Shown here: one piece after another, positions 1 to 6,881 of the stretch
Layout: the number at the start of each line of letters is the position of its first letter
How positions within the stretch are numbered: the stretch's first letter is position 1
Origin: M3007 sp038203695
GTDB lineage: Bacteria > Bacteroidota > Bacteroidia > Chitinophagales > Saprospiraceae
Reading direction: 5' to 3'
Assembly: GCA_038203695.1 (NCBI GenBank)
Contig: JBBRDQ010000218.1
Coordinates: 1 to 8,255, forward strand
DNA length: 8,255 nt
The notes under the pieces: model-generated
The model's input: the letters and a program-made list of their open reading frames with translations, nothing else
The model's database searches: none
Told to the model about the DNA's origin: nothing
Position numbers and translations under genes: made by a program

Positions 1-169
1 GGTTAGGGCCGGTTGCCTGACCTTCATAGTCCAATTTCTCGAAGCCGCCCCACTTCTGATCGTTATACTTCCAACCAGTAGTCGCGGAGCGTTCTTTCTT
101 ACTCCCGCAACTGGCCAGCACAAAGACCAGCAGGACAAAGCTTAACCCGTGAATGAGTGTTTTCTTCAT
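1..169 (-). CDS. gldJ: GldJ-like (SUMF1-type) gliding/T9SS lipoprotein, N-terminal 56 residues only
   Basis: The gene starts at the ATG read from 169 to 167 and runs off the left edge, so only 56 codons are visible. It opens with a lipoprotein signal: positive residues (MKK), a hydrophobic stretch, and a lipobox ending LAS-C with the lipidated Cys at residue 21. After this comes TTGWKYNDQKWGGFE (residues 30-44) and then EGQATGPN. From memory, this 'TGWKYND..GGF...Q.TGP' opening is typical of GldJ, the formylglycine-generating-enzyme-like lipoprotein needed for gliding and type IX secretion. The related GldK/PorK is the alternative, because the diagnostic SUMF1-like domain lies outside the window. 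The mature protein would sit in the outer membrane facing the periplasm. It follows the porP/sprF-like gene on the same strand after a 96-bp gap, which agrees with a T9SS locus. The family is fairly sure; the choice of GldJ over GldK is less so. Confidence 0.68.
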   Translation of the reverse strand, partial: MKKTLIHGLSFVLLVFVLASCGSKKERSATTGWKYNDQKWGGFEKLDYEGQATGPN

Positions 170-202
170 TGTATTAAAAAACAGGTTTAAAAAAATGAGC
201 AG

Positions 203-210
203 CAAAAGTA
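203..210 (-). promoter_or_regulatory. Candidate -7 box (TACTTTTG) upstream of the gldJ-like gene
   Basis: Read on the minus strand, the 96-bp gap between the porP-like and gldJ-like genes contains TACTTTTG followed by C, which fits the Bacteroidota -7 consensus TAnnTTTG. It lies 33 bases before the start codon. A TTG that could act as the -33 element is at 237-235, but the 24-base spacer is longer than the usual 19-21. The lipoprotein gene may therefore have its own promoter, or it may be read mainly from the porP promoter. Confidence 0.4.
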
Positions 211-265
211 GTCAAATAAAACATTTCTCGGTTCCAACGTCCAAATTTTAACGAATAAACTCTGA

Positions 266-1264
266 TTATTGGAACATCTTAAGACAATTATTAATGTCAG
301 GGGTATTCTTTTTGCGTTTGTTACGTTCTGACTGGTCCAATTGAAGACCCACAGTTAGTTCGTACGTTCCGCCAGTTTGTCCCGCTAATCCCGACACAGT
401 AAGATCGTAACTCAACCCAATTTTAAATACATCGTGCCGAAATCCGAGCATTAAAATGGCAGCGTCCGCATTGCGAAAAGTATGCCGAAACCACGCTCCG
501 GCGAAGATTTTATCTACACTGGCGTATGCTCCTACGTTTAATTGTTTGTAAGGACCCTGTGCCACAAATAAAAAGTTCGGTGAGATAAACGCGGCCTCCC
601 GGCGTTTATTGCCCTTCTTAACAATCAATTCTATCCCACTATGTAAGGTGTACCGCAGGGGTAATCCGCGTGATACATTGTCATTAATCAGGAGAATTCC
701 TTCATTGGGTGAATTGATGTGTTTGATAGCTGCGCCCACATACCAGCGTTCGGTTAAAAGCAACATTCCTGCGGAAATGTCGAGTTGGGAGCGGTTGGCA
801 GCATCAGGCCGCAGTTCGGAAGTCGTAAGGCCTGTGCCATTAAGCGGATCAATCTGATCTGGAAAAACAAGTTGGTCCCAATCGAGATTGGTTTGGAACA
901 GTCCTGCTTCTACGCCCAACTTTAAGGCCACGTCGTCGGTAATGCCCAGGCGGTAGGCATAATTGGCGTTGAAACGGGTGGTGCGCAGGATCCCGTTGCC
1001 GGCGTTATCCCCTTCGACCTGAAAGCCGATACCACTATTTAACCGGTCCAGACTCTGTTCGTAAAAAACCGCATACGTGCGGTACGCATTTTGAAAACCC
1101 GACCATTGGTTGCGATAGGCTACCCCCAGTCGCGGTGCATTGGAGCTACCGGCGAAACCCGGATTTATTTGCAAGGGCATGGCGTAAAACTGCGAAAAAA
1201 TAGGGTCTTGCGCCAAAACAAGTCCTGCAGAAAGAGCAAACAAAGTAGTTAAAATGATGCGCAT
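266..1264 (-). CDS. PorP/SprF-family type IX secretion outer-membrane protein
   Basis: This 332-residue protein belongs to the PorP/SprF family of beta-barrel outer-membrane proteins. Family members support type IX secretion, and some tether secreted adhesins to the cell surface. Residues 1-18 form a signal peptide (MRIILTT... ending LVLA), cut before QDPIFSQFYAMPLQINPGFAG, the family's hallmark start of the mature protein. The rest alternates polar and aromatic residues as expected for beta strands, for example GVAYRNQW, NANYAYRLG, KLGVEAGLF and IGLSYDLTVSGL. The last residues, INNCLKMF, resemble the short Cys-containing tail I recall in relatives. An in-frame ATG at 1300 would add 12 residues, but that start puts charged residues in front of an otherwise textbook signal peptide, so I chose 1264. 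Genomes of this phylum carry many paralogues, so 'porP' or 'sprF' in the strict sense cannot be assigned. Confidence 0.9.
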   Translation of the reverse strand: MRIILTTLFALSAGLVLAQDPIFSQFYAMPLQINPGFAGSSNAPRLGVAYRNQWSGFQNAYRTYAVFYEQSLDRLNSGIGFQVEGDNAGNGILRTTRFNANYAYRLGITDDVALKLGVEAGLFQTNLDWDQLVFPDQIDPLNGTGLTTSELRPDAANRSQLDISAGMLLLTERWYVGAAIKHINSPNEGILLINDNVSRGLPLRYTLHSGIELIVKKGNKRREAAFISPNFLFVAQGPYKQLNVGAYASVDKIFAGAWFRHTFRNADAAILMLGFRHDVFKIGLSYDLTVSGLAGQTGGTYELTVGLQLDQSERNKRKKNTPDINNCLKMFQ

Positions 1265-1315
1265 AGAGCGTGTTCTGATAAAAAAATACAAAGGGATCAA
1301 CTGTTTCTACCTCCA

Positions 1316-1323
1316 CAAAATTA
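1316..1323 (-). promoter_or_regulatory. Candidate -7 box (TAATTTTG) for the porP/sprF-like gene
   Basis: On the minus strand, TAATTTTG at 1323-1316 matches TAnnTTTG and lies 51 bases upstream of the chosen ATG. No good TTG is seen 19-21 bases further upstream, so only half of the promoter is supported. It would give a 5' leader of roughly 45 bases. The 285-bp gap between the divergent porP-like and flotillin-like genes shows no other clear element; on the plus strand I find no perfect TAnnTTTG box ahead of the flotillin-like gene. Confidence 0.35.
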
Positions 1324-1549
1324 CATCAACTGCCAGCATTCGTGTAAGTTTTTCCATATCCGGTCGTTTTTTCAAACACATTCGTCCGTCTTAGTCAAAT
1401 GGATAACAAAACTTCCGATTGATTTGTCCATGTTTTCAAACCGGGAGCCGGTGAGAACGTCCGACAGTGCTTCGCTGTTTCAACAACATCAACACATTGC
1501 CAACTTTCCCGCTTTCCCCCATTTATTAAACCAAAATCATCCTTTCTTT

Positions 1550-3433
1550 ATGGAATTCTTTGCAAAAGTTCTTGCCTACTGGTGGGTGATAGCCTTGGTG
1601 CTGTCAGCTATTTTTTACCGTGCCCTGTTTCAATTGCTCGGTATTGTCTTTATCCCGGAAGATAAAATCGGTCTGGAAACCAAAAAATTTGTCCTTTTTG
1701 GCGACCATAAATCTTTGCCCGATGGGCGCATAATCGCTACCAAAGGCGAAGCCGGTTATCAGGCGCAAACCCTGCCGCCGGGTATTCATTTCTGGAAATG
1801 GATCTGGCAATTTGACATTACCCTGCATCCGTTGACGATCATTCCCAATGGTAAAATCGGCCTGCTGGTCGCCAAGGATGGGACGGAATTGCAGACGGGT
1901 CGCGTACTGGCCCCAGCCGTACAATGTGACTCTTTCCAGGATTCCGCCGCTTTTTTGACAAACGGCGGCCAAAAAGGACGGCAAGCCTATTATTTGACGG
2001 CAGGTACGTATCGGATCAACCCTTTCCTGTTCGATATTTCCCTGGCGGAAATGACCAAAATCGAGGAAAATAAAGTGGGTATTATTACTACGCTCGACGG
2101 TGAGCCCATTGAGGCGGGGAACATTGCCGGTCGTATCACCGACGGACACAACAATTTCCAGGATGCCGATGCATTTCTGCGCAAAGGCGGTAGTCGCGGT
2201 TTGCAGCAACAGGTAGTATTAGCAGGATTATACAACTTCAACCCCTGGTTTGCGCAGGTGGAAGAGGTCGAAATGATGACTATTCCAATTGGCTCTGTCG
2301 GCGTCGTCAACTCTTATGTCGGTGCGGAAGGCGTAGATGTGAGCGGTGATGAATTCAAACACGGTAATATCGTGAGCAAAGGTCAGAAGGGCGTCTGGAA
2401 TGATCCTTATGGTCCCGGTCGTTACCCGCTCAACCCGTACACCATGAAAGTGGAGTTGGTGCCAACCACCAATCTGGTGTTGAACTGGGCCAACGCGCGC
2501 AATGAAAGCCACAATCTGGACCGGCATTTGTCGACCATTACCGTGCGGTCCAAAGACGGTTTTCCATTCAATCTGGATGTGTCGCAGATTATTCACATCC
2601 CTGCCAGCGAAGCGCCCAAGGTAATTGCGCGCTTTGGCACCATGATGAATCTGGTCAGTCAGGTATTGGAGCCTACTATCGGCAACTATTTCCGGAACTC
2701 GGCGCAAAGTGCGGATGTAATTTCATTCCTCACCCAGCGCAAAGAACGGCAGGATTCGGCGAAGCAACATATCCGCGCCGTGTTGATCGAGTACAACGTA
2801 CATGGTGTCGATACACTCATCGGCGACATCGTACCGCCTGAAAGCCTGATGAAAACATTGACCGACCGTAAACTGGCCGAGGAACAAAAAGCGACCTATG
2901 AAAACCAGCGGCTGGCGCAGGAAACCCGCCAGGCATTGGAAAAAGAAACCGCTATTGCCGATATGCAGCGAGAAATTGTCAAAGCCCAGCAGGGTGTACA
3001 AATCGCGGAGCGCATCGCCGATTCAGCTGTGAAAAAAGCCAATGGGGAAGCGCAGGGAATTAAGATTCAGGCCGGCGCCGAGGCCGAACGCGTCAAACTG
3101 ATTGCCGGTGCAGAAGCAGAAAAAGTCAGACTGATGGGTAATGCGGATGCCGAACGCACCCGCGTAACCGGTGAAGCCGAAGCCTCGAAAATCCTGGCCA
3201 TCGGTAAATCGAACGCCGAGTCGTATGAACTACAGGTAGAAGCCATGGGCGGCGAGCAGTTTACCCGCCTGAAAATCATGGAAATTATCGGTAAAGAAGG
3301 GGTGAAAATTATCCCGGATGTACTGATTGCCGGCGGCAGTGGCGAAGGTGGCAGTTCGATTGTGGATTTGCTGGGGATTCGCCTGTTGGAACAATGGAAT
3401 AAAGACGGCAAGAAGCCGGAGGCAGAGGCGTAA
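1550..3433 (+). CDS. Flotillin-like / band-7 (SPFH) membrane protein with N-terminal repeats
   Basis: This 627-residue protein starts with a single membrane segment (about residues 5-35, AKVLAYWWVIALVLSAIFYRA). Four beta-rich repeats follow at 37-90, 99-163, 172-237 and 246-301. Next comes an SPFH/band-7 domain (about 302-440, with TVRSKDGFPFNLDVSQIIHI and VLEPTIGNYFRNSAQ). A long Ala/Glu-rich helix spans about 440-560, and a Gly-rich stretch (594-602) precedes the short tail. Proteins of this family form large membrane-bound rings or cages and organise membrane domains; the role here is not known. An in-frame extension reaches ATG 1430 and TTG 1424, adding up to 42 residues, but that part is low-complexity and would precede the membrane segment, so 1550 is preferred. 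The gene stands alone: the upstream neighbour is divergent and the downstream one convergent. It ends at a strong terminator. Confidence 0.85.
   Translation: MEFFAKVLAYWWVIALVLSAIFYRALFQLLGIVFIPEDKIGLETKKFVLFGDHKSLPDGRIIATKGEAGYQAQTLPPGIHFWKWIWQFDITLHPLTIIPNGKIGLLVAKDGTELQTGRVLAPAVQCDSFQDSAAFLTNGGQKGRQAYYLTAGTYRINPFLFDISLAEMTKIEENKVGIITTLDGEPIEAGNIAGRITDGHNNFQDADAFLRKGGSRGLQQQVVLAGLYNFNPWFAQVEEVEMMTIPIGSVGVVNSYVGAEGVDVSGDEFKHGNIVSKGQKGVWNDPYGPGRYPLNPYTMKVELVPTTNLVLNWANARNESHNLDRHLSTITVRSKDGFPFNLDVSQIIHIPASEAPKVIARFGTMMNLVSQVLEPTIGNYFRNSAQSADVISFLTQRKERQDSAKQHIRAVLIEYNVHGVDTLIGDIVPPESLMKTLTDRKLAEEQKATYENQRLAQETRQALEKETAIADMQREIVKAQQGVQIAERIADSAVKKANGEAQGIKIQAGAEAERVKLIAGAEAEKVRLMGNADAERTRVTGEAEASKILAIGKSNAESYELQVEAMGGEQFTRLKIMEIIGKEGVKIIPDVLIAGGSGEGGSSIVDLLGIRLLEQWNKDGKKPEAEA
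1658..2452 (+). repeat. Four tandem protein repeats (about 55-66 residues) in the flotillin-like protein
   Basis: The translation shows four diverged copies of one unit. Each opens with a K-[IV]-G-type strand: EDKIGLETKK (37), NGKIGLLVAKDG (100), ENKVGIITTLDG (173), IGSVGVVNSYVG (247). Each has a central G-x-x-G turn: GEAG, GGQKG, GGSRG, KGQKG. Each closes with a G-x-Y-x-x-N-P type strand: PPGIHFWKWIWQFDI (76), AGTYRINPFLFDI (151), AGLYNFNPWFAQV (225), GPGRYPLNPYTMKV (288). The first copy is the most diverged. The layout recalls the repeats before the shoulder (SPFH-like) domain of the eukaryotic major vault protein; that comparison is inference. Confidence 0.75.
3038..3202 (+). repeat. Five 33-bp (11-residue) units encoding a hendecad helix
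   Basis: Residues 497-551 of the flotillin-like protein divide into five 11-residue units: ANGEAQGIKIQ, AGAEAERVKLI, AGAEAEKVRLM, GNADAERTRVT and GEAEASKILAI. An 11-residue period favours a nearly straight or slightly right-handed coiled coil, as found in stomatin/flotillin and vault-protein helices. The DNA copies have diverged, so this is protein-level rather than fresh DNA duplication. Confidence 0.75.
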
Positions 3434-3470
3434 CTAGCCAATGCTTAAGCAAGCATAACGCATAAAATTA

Positions 3471-3508
3471 ATGGCAGCGCAGGAAAGTTACCTGTGCTGC
3501 CATTTTTT
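3471..3508 (+). terminator. Strong intrinsic terminator, probably bidirectional
   Basis: A 13-bp stem pairs ATGGCAGCGCAGG (3471-3483) with CCTGTGCTGCCAT (3491-3503), with one G-T wobble, a 7-base loop and a following run of six T. It starts 37 bases after the flotillin-like stop. The Uma2 gene arrives from the other side with its stop at 3510, and on that strand the stem is followed by TTAATTTTAT, so the hairpin can serve both convergent genes. A small extra hairpin, ATGCTT-AAGC-AAGCAT at 3441-3456, lies just before it. Confidence 0.85.
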
Positions 3509-3509
3509 G

Positions 3510-4154
3510 TCACGGTAAAACCTCCAGATTGATTCCCTCTGCTTCCATCAAATGGGCGATATTCACGCTAACACCGGGCATAATTTCCAAGTTGCTTTCC
3601 CATGCAGGAAATGTCCACTGCTCGGCAGCAGTAGCATAAATGATCGTTTTGCTTTTGGTAAATATCCAGATGACTTTTTCAGTACCAAACACAAACAGTT
3701 GTTGAATTTTGGGAACAATATAATGTTCAAAAAGATTGCCATCAGACATTTCAACCTTCACATCAATTTCAAGTACAATTTTCGGTGGCACATCAATATA
3801 TTTGACCGTAATCTTATCCGGGGTAAGAATCTGTCGGTCATAAATGGCGATGTCAAGCCCAAAATTATTGCCTTGATTAAGGTGACTGCCTGTTTCGCCA
3901 GCCAATACATAGTATTTTTTACGATCTATCTGGAACTTTAGGAAATCCCCAATGGTGTTTTTTAACAGGGATTGTAGTCCGCTATCTCCCATAATATCTT
4001 CTAATTTTTTTGTTTTATTGAGCACAGCGCGGTAACCGGAATAATAAAAAGGAATGCCATTAACCACTTCTCTGACCAATACGGCGGGGATATTACGACG
4101 CGTTTTTTTCAACGGTTCGGAATGGCTGGTTGAGATAGATGAAAATGTACGCAT
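3510..4154 (-). CDS. Uma2-family (DUF820) PD-(D/E)XK nuclease-fold protein
   Basis: The 214-residue product fits the Uma2/DUF820 family, which adopts a restriction-endonuclease-like fold; most members have no known biological role. The active-site pattern is visible: Asp101 in GNNFGLDIAIYD, and the E-x-D-x-K strand PPKIVLEIDVK with Glu129, Asp131 and Lys133. The following segment (YIVPKIQQLFVFGTEKVIWIF, 145-165) matches the family's helix and strand, in which the protein 'reads' as Y...K...G...VW. The first 55 residues form an N-terminal extension (TRRNIPAVLVREVVNGIPFYYSGYR) upstream of the usual core, and no alternative Met occurs before residue 55. The gene looks intact. It is more AT-rich than the mntH, mntR and kinase genes to its right, and it has no toxin, antitoxin or methylase partner next to it. 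It carries its own promoter and shares a terminator with the convergent flotillin-like gene. Confidence 0.8.
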   Translation of the reverse strand: MRTFSSISTSHSEPLKKTRRNIPAVLVREVVNGIPFYYSGYRAVLNKTKKLEDIMGDSGLQSLLKNTIGDFLKFQIDRKKYYVLAGETGSHLNQGNNFGLDIAIYDRQILTPDKITVKYIDVPPKIVLEIDVKVEMSDGNLFEHYIVPKIQQLFVFGTEKVIWIFTKSKTIIYATAAEQWTFPAWESNLEIMPGVSVNIAHLMEAEGINLEVLP

Positions 4155-4173
4155 TATTTCTTGTTTTAGTGGG

Positions 4174-4204
4174 CAAAGATACCTGAATTCAGGTTTAACC
4201 CCAA
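4174..4204 (-). promoter_or_regulatory. Promoter of the uma2 gene (TTG-N20-TATCTTTG)
   Basis: On the minus strand, TTG at 4204-4202 is followed after 20 bases by TATCTTTG (4181-4174), then CCC. Both boxes and the spacing fit the Bacteroidota promoter consensus, making this the best-formed promoter in the window. Transcription would start near 4168, giving a leader of only about 13 bases before the ATG at 4154. It begins just downstream of the mntH stop, so uma2 need not depend on read-through from mntH. Confidence 0.7.
4181..4194. promoter_or_regulatory. Perfect 14-bp palindrome in the uma2 promoter spacer (possible operator)
   Basis: ACCTGAATTCAGGT is a perfect palindrome with no central gap. 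It lies between the -33 and -7 boxes of uma2 and touches the -7 box by one base. A dimeric repressor bound here would block RNA polymerase. No regulator for it is apparent in the window. The symmetry is seen directly; the operator role is inference. Confidence 0.45.
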
Positions 4205-4223
4205 TTCTTTCCGACTGCTAATA

Positions 4224-6116
4224 CTACCGCACAATCAGCACCGGAATCGATACCGCGTGGCGCACTGCTCCAACCGTCGTCCCAAAAATCAAGTCTTTGA
4301 GCATTTTATGGCCGTGCGCGCCCATGACCAGTAAATCGACTTTTTTCTCATTTACCAGTGTAGGAATGGCGCGTTTGGCCGGTCCATAACCGATCGCGGC
4401 TTCACAATTGTAACCGAGTGCGCGCAGATTTTCGACATATTTTTCTAGGTTTTGGCGGTCTTCCTGGGTTTCCAGGTCCTGGATATCAGATCCCATGACG
4501 AGCGCGCCGGCTGTTTCGACGGCGTGGAGCAATAGGTACTGCGCTGATTTTCCGCCTACCTGTAGTGCATGCTGAATAGTCTTCGTATCGGCCGCTGAAA
4601 AGTCAAGCGCGATGGCAATTTTTTGATAAACAGGCGTTTGCGTAGGCGCTACAATTTGAAAAACACCATGCGGCACGGGGGTTACTTTTTTGATAATCGG
4701 TATGTGATGCAGCAATGGCCGCAGCGTAATATATCCCAGCGTAGCCGCAGTGATCAATAAAGCCGGTATCACCAGCCATTGAATCGCCCAGACATTATCA
4801 CCCGCTACTGCCAGCCAGTGCGACACCTGGTCCCACACTAAGCGAATGTTGAGGCTAACAATAATGCCCGCGCTCAACCAACCGCCCAATTTGGCCCAAA
4901 AGCCAATGGCAAATTCGCCCATGCGCTTTTTGTCGCTGACGTAGTGCAGCAGCGGAATAACCGCAAAACCCAGTTGCATACTCAGTATTACCTGGCTCAA
5001 TACCAGCATATTTCCCGTAGCCGATTCTCCCAAAATGGTGATGACCAGAATAGCCGGCACGACTGCCAGCAAACGCGTGATCAACCGGCGCAACCAGGCC
5101 GCAATGCGCAGGTGCAGGTATCCTTCCATGACGATTTGTCCGGCCAGCGTACCGGTGACCGTACTACTTTGTCCGGCGGCAATCAGCGCAATGGCGAATA
5201 GTGCGGGCGCGTAACTCTTGCCCAACAATGGCTCCAGCAAACGGTGCGCATCCTGGATTTCGGAAACGCCATTATAGCCGTTTTTATAAAAAACAGCGGC
5301 CGCCAAAATAAGAATGGCCGCATTGACAAACAAGGCGAGATTAAGCGCGATGGCTGAATCGATAATATTAAAGCGGATCGCCTGCCGGATACCCTGCGGC
5401 GTCTGGGTTATTTTGCGCGTTTGCACCAGGGCCGAATGCAGGTATAAATTGTGCGGCATTACGGTAGCACCAATAATGCCGATGGCGATAAAGAGTGCCT
5501 CCGGCCCTGGGATAGTTGGGATAAAACCCACGGCCACTTCGCTCAGAACCGGCTTAGCCAGGATCATTTGGATCAAAAAAGTGCCGCCAATGACCACAAT
5601 CAACCCAATGATGAACGCTTCCAGTTTGCGAATGCCCCAGTGCATTAGCCAAAGCAGCAAAAATGCATCCAGTACACTTACCGCCACGCCCCACACCAAA
5701 GGCAATCCAAAAAGCAATTGTAGCCCGATGGCCATGCCGACTACTTCCGCCAGATCGCAGGCGGCGATGGCAATTTCTGCCAGCACGTATAAAAATAGAT
5801 TGATGGCCCGTGGATACAATTCCCGCGAAGCCTGGGCCAAATCGCGGTGCGCTACGACGCCGAGGCGTGCACTGAGGCTTTGCAGCAGCAGGGCGATCAG
5901 GTTCGACATCAGCAACACCCACAAAAGCGCGTAGCCAAAACGACTACCCCCAGCCAGGTCGGTAGCCCAGTTGCCCGGGTCCATATAACCGACGCTAACC
6001 AGATAGGCGGGCCCCAAAAAGGCGAGTAACCGGCGCCAAAAACTGCCCTTGACCGCCGTTTCTACGGTGCCATGTACTTCAGATAAAGAGGCTTCATTTG
6101 TACTTACTTTGTTCAT
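4224..6116 (-). CDS. mntH: NRAMP-family Mn(II)/metal transporter fused to a universal stress protein domain
   Basis: The 630-residue protein has an NRAMP transporter core (about 30-470) and a C-terminal UspA-like domain (about 497-630). NRAMP proteins import Mn(II) or Fe(II) with protons across the inner membrane. The metal-site motifs are intact: DPGN at 46-49 in segment 1 (Asp46, Asn49), and A-T-V-M-P-H-N at 217-223 in segment 6 (Ala217, Met220), followed by LYLHS. GQSSTVTGTLAGQ (315-327) is a further family signature. The USP domain carries a complete ATP-binding pattern G-x2-G-x9-G-T: Gly599, Gly602, Gly612. Plain NRAMP proteins are about 400-450 residues, so the extra length is the fusion. 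An in-frame ATG at 6182 lies inside mntR; the start at 6116 leaves a 34-bp gap and removes a tail unlike the family. The gene follows mntR on the same strand, which supports manganese as substrate. Confidence 0.92.
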   Translation of the reverse strand: MNKVSTNEASLSEVHGTVETAVKGSFWRRLLAFLGPAYLVSVGYMDPGNWATDLAGGSRFGYALLWVLLMSNLIALLLQSLSARLGVVAHRDLAQASRELYPRAINLFLYVLAEIAIAACDLAEVVGMAIGLQLLFGLPLVWGVAVSVLDAFLLLWLMHWGIRKLEAFIIGLIVVIGGTFLIQMILAKPVLSEVAVGFIPTIPGPEALFIAIGIIGATVMPHNLYLHSALVQTRKITQTPQGIRQAIRFNIIDSAIALNLALFVNAAILILAAAVFYKNGYNGVSEIQDAHRLLEPLLGKSYAPALFAIALIAAGQSSTVTGTLAGQIVMEGYLHLRIAAWLRRLITRLLAVVPAILVITILGESATGNMLVLSQVILSMQLGFAVIPLLHYVSDKKRMGEFAIGFWAKLGGWLSAGIIVSLNIRLVWDQVSHWLAVAGDNVWAIQWLVIPALLITAATLGYITLRPLLHHIPIIKKVTPVPHGVFQIVAPTQTPVYQKIAIALDFSAADTKTIQHALQVGGKSAQYLLLHAVETAGALVMGSDIQDLETQEDRQNLEKYVENLRALGYNCEAAIGYGPAKRAIPTLVNEKKVDLLVMGAHGHKMLKDLIFGTTVGAVRHAVSIPVLIVR

Positions 6117-6150
6117 TATCGCGCAATTGACGGGGTGTAAGTTGGTTAAA

Positions 6151-6810
6151 TCAGGAAATTTTGATAAACAGGTTCTGGGCAATTTTTTCGCTCAATACAA
6201 TTTCCATTGTATCCTGAATGCGTACCCGCACCGACTGATCGTAGGGGAAACGCTCTAGCAATTCCAGCGGAATGCCCAGGGCAATGCCCACCTGATCGAG
6301 GTACTGTAAAAAACTGGAAGCGTGATCCTGCACGCCTGTAATGACGCCCCGATCTCCCGGTTGCAAAGTAGCCAGCAAGGCCTGCGGCCGAAAAAGCCAG
6401 CGACCCTCGGCGTCGGGAATCGGATCGCCATGCGGATCGAAACGCGGATAACCGAGAAATGTATCGAGCCGGTTGACCAGTATATCTCCCTGTACGTGTT
6501 CGAGTTGTTCGGCGAACTCGTGCACTTCATCCCAGGTAAAATGCAGTTTTTCGACCAGAAACACTTCCCACAAGCGATGTTTGCGCACCAATGCGGTCGT
6601 TAGCCGGTTGCCTTCTTCCGTGAGTTGTACGCCGCGGTACTTCTCGTACGTAATGAGGTTTTTTTCGGCCAGGCGCTTCAGCATATCGGTTACCGAGGCA
6701 GCCGTAGTTTGCATTTCGGCCGCAATTGCATTGGTAAGCGCTGGATTTAGTCCGCGTTCCACTACTTTAAAAATGGCCTTGAGGTAGTTTTCTTCTGTTT
6801 GAGAGATCAT
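6151..6810 (-). CDS. mntR: DtxR/MntR-family metal-dependent transcriptional repressor
   Basis: The 219-residue protein has the three domains of the longer DtxR type: a winged-helix DNA-binding domain (about 1-65, with TTAASVTDMLKRLAEKNLI as recognition region), a dimerisation and metal-binding domain (about 66-140, including YPRFDPHGDPIP), and a C-terminal FeoA/SH3-like domain (about 147-215). Likely metal ligands are His78, Glu82, His97, Glu101, Glu104 and His105. Glu101 falls where DtxR has its regulatory Cys102, giving E-x2-E-H as in manganese-sensing MntR. The N-terminal ligand positions differ, with Asn8 and Lys11 in place of the Asp8 and Glu11 of Bacillus MntR. It precedes mntH in one operon and probably represses both through the inverted repeat at 6897-6912. 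Iron sensing remains possible, but the transporter partner favours manganese. Confidence 0.9.
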   Translation of the reverse strand: MISQTEENYLKAIFKVVERGLNPALTNAIAAEMQTTAASVTDMLKRLAEKNLITYEKYRGVQLTEEGNRLTTALVRKHRLWEVFLVEKLHFTWDEVHEFAEQLEHVQGDILVNRLDTFLGYPRFDPHGDPIPDAEGRWLFRPQALLATLQPGDRGVITGVQDHASSFLQYLDQVGIALGIPLELLERFPYDQSVRVRIQDTMEIVLSEKIAQNLFIKIS

Positions 6811-6881
6811 TTTGTCATCAGTATAGCGTAAAAACCCCGCTTGTGTACTATTGTTTAATAATCAGAAATAAAAATTTAGGA

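Noticed and set aside
1265..1300. An upstream ATG at 1300 for the porP/sprF-like gene
   Set aside because: It places a charged stretch before a complete signal peptide; the start at 1264 gives a standard one.
1604..2209. A 201-codon open frame antisense to the flotillin-like gene, and similar long antisense frames over mntH, mntR and the kinase
   Set aside because: They lie wholly opposite well-supported genes, have no recognisable domains and are typical shadows of codon bias.
6117..6182. An upstream in-frame ATG at 6182 that would extend mntH into the end of mntR
   Set aside because: The 22 extra residues do not resemble NRAMP N-termini and are explained as mntR coding sequence read in another frame; ATG 6116 gives a normal operon gap.
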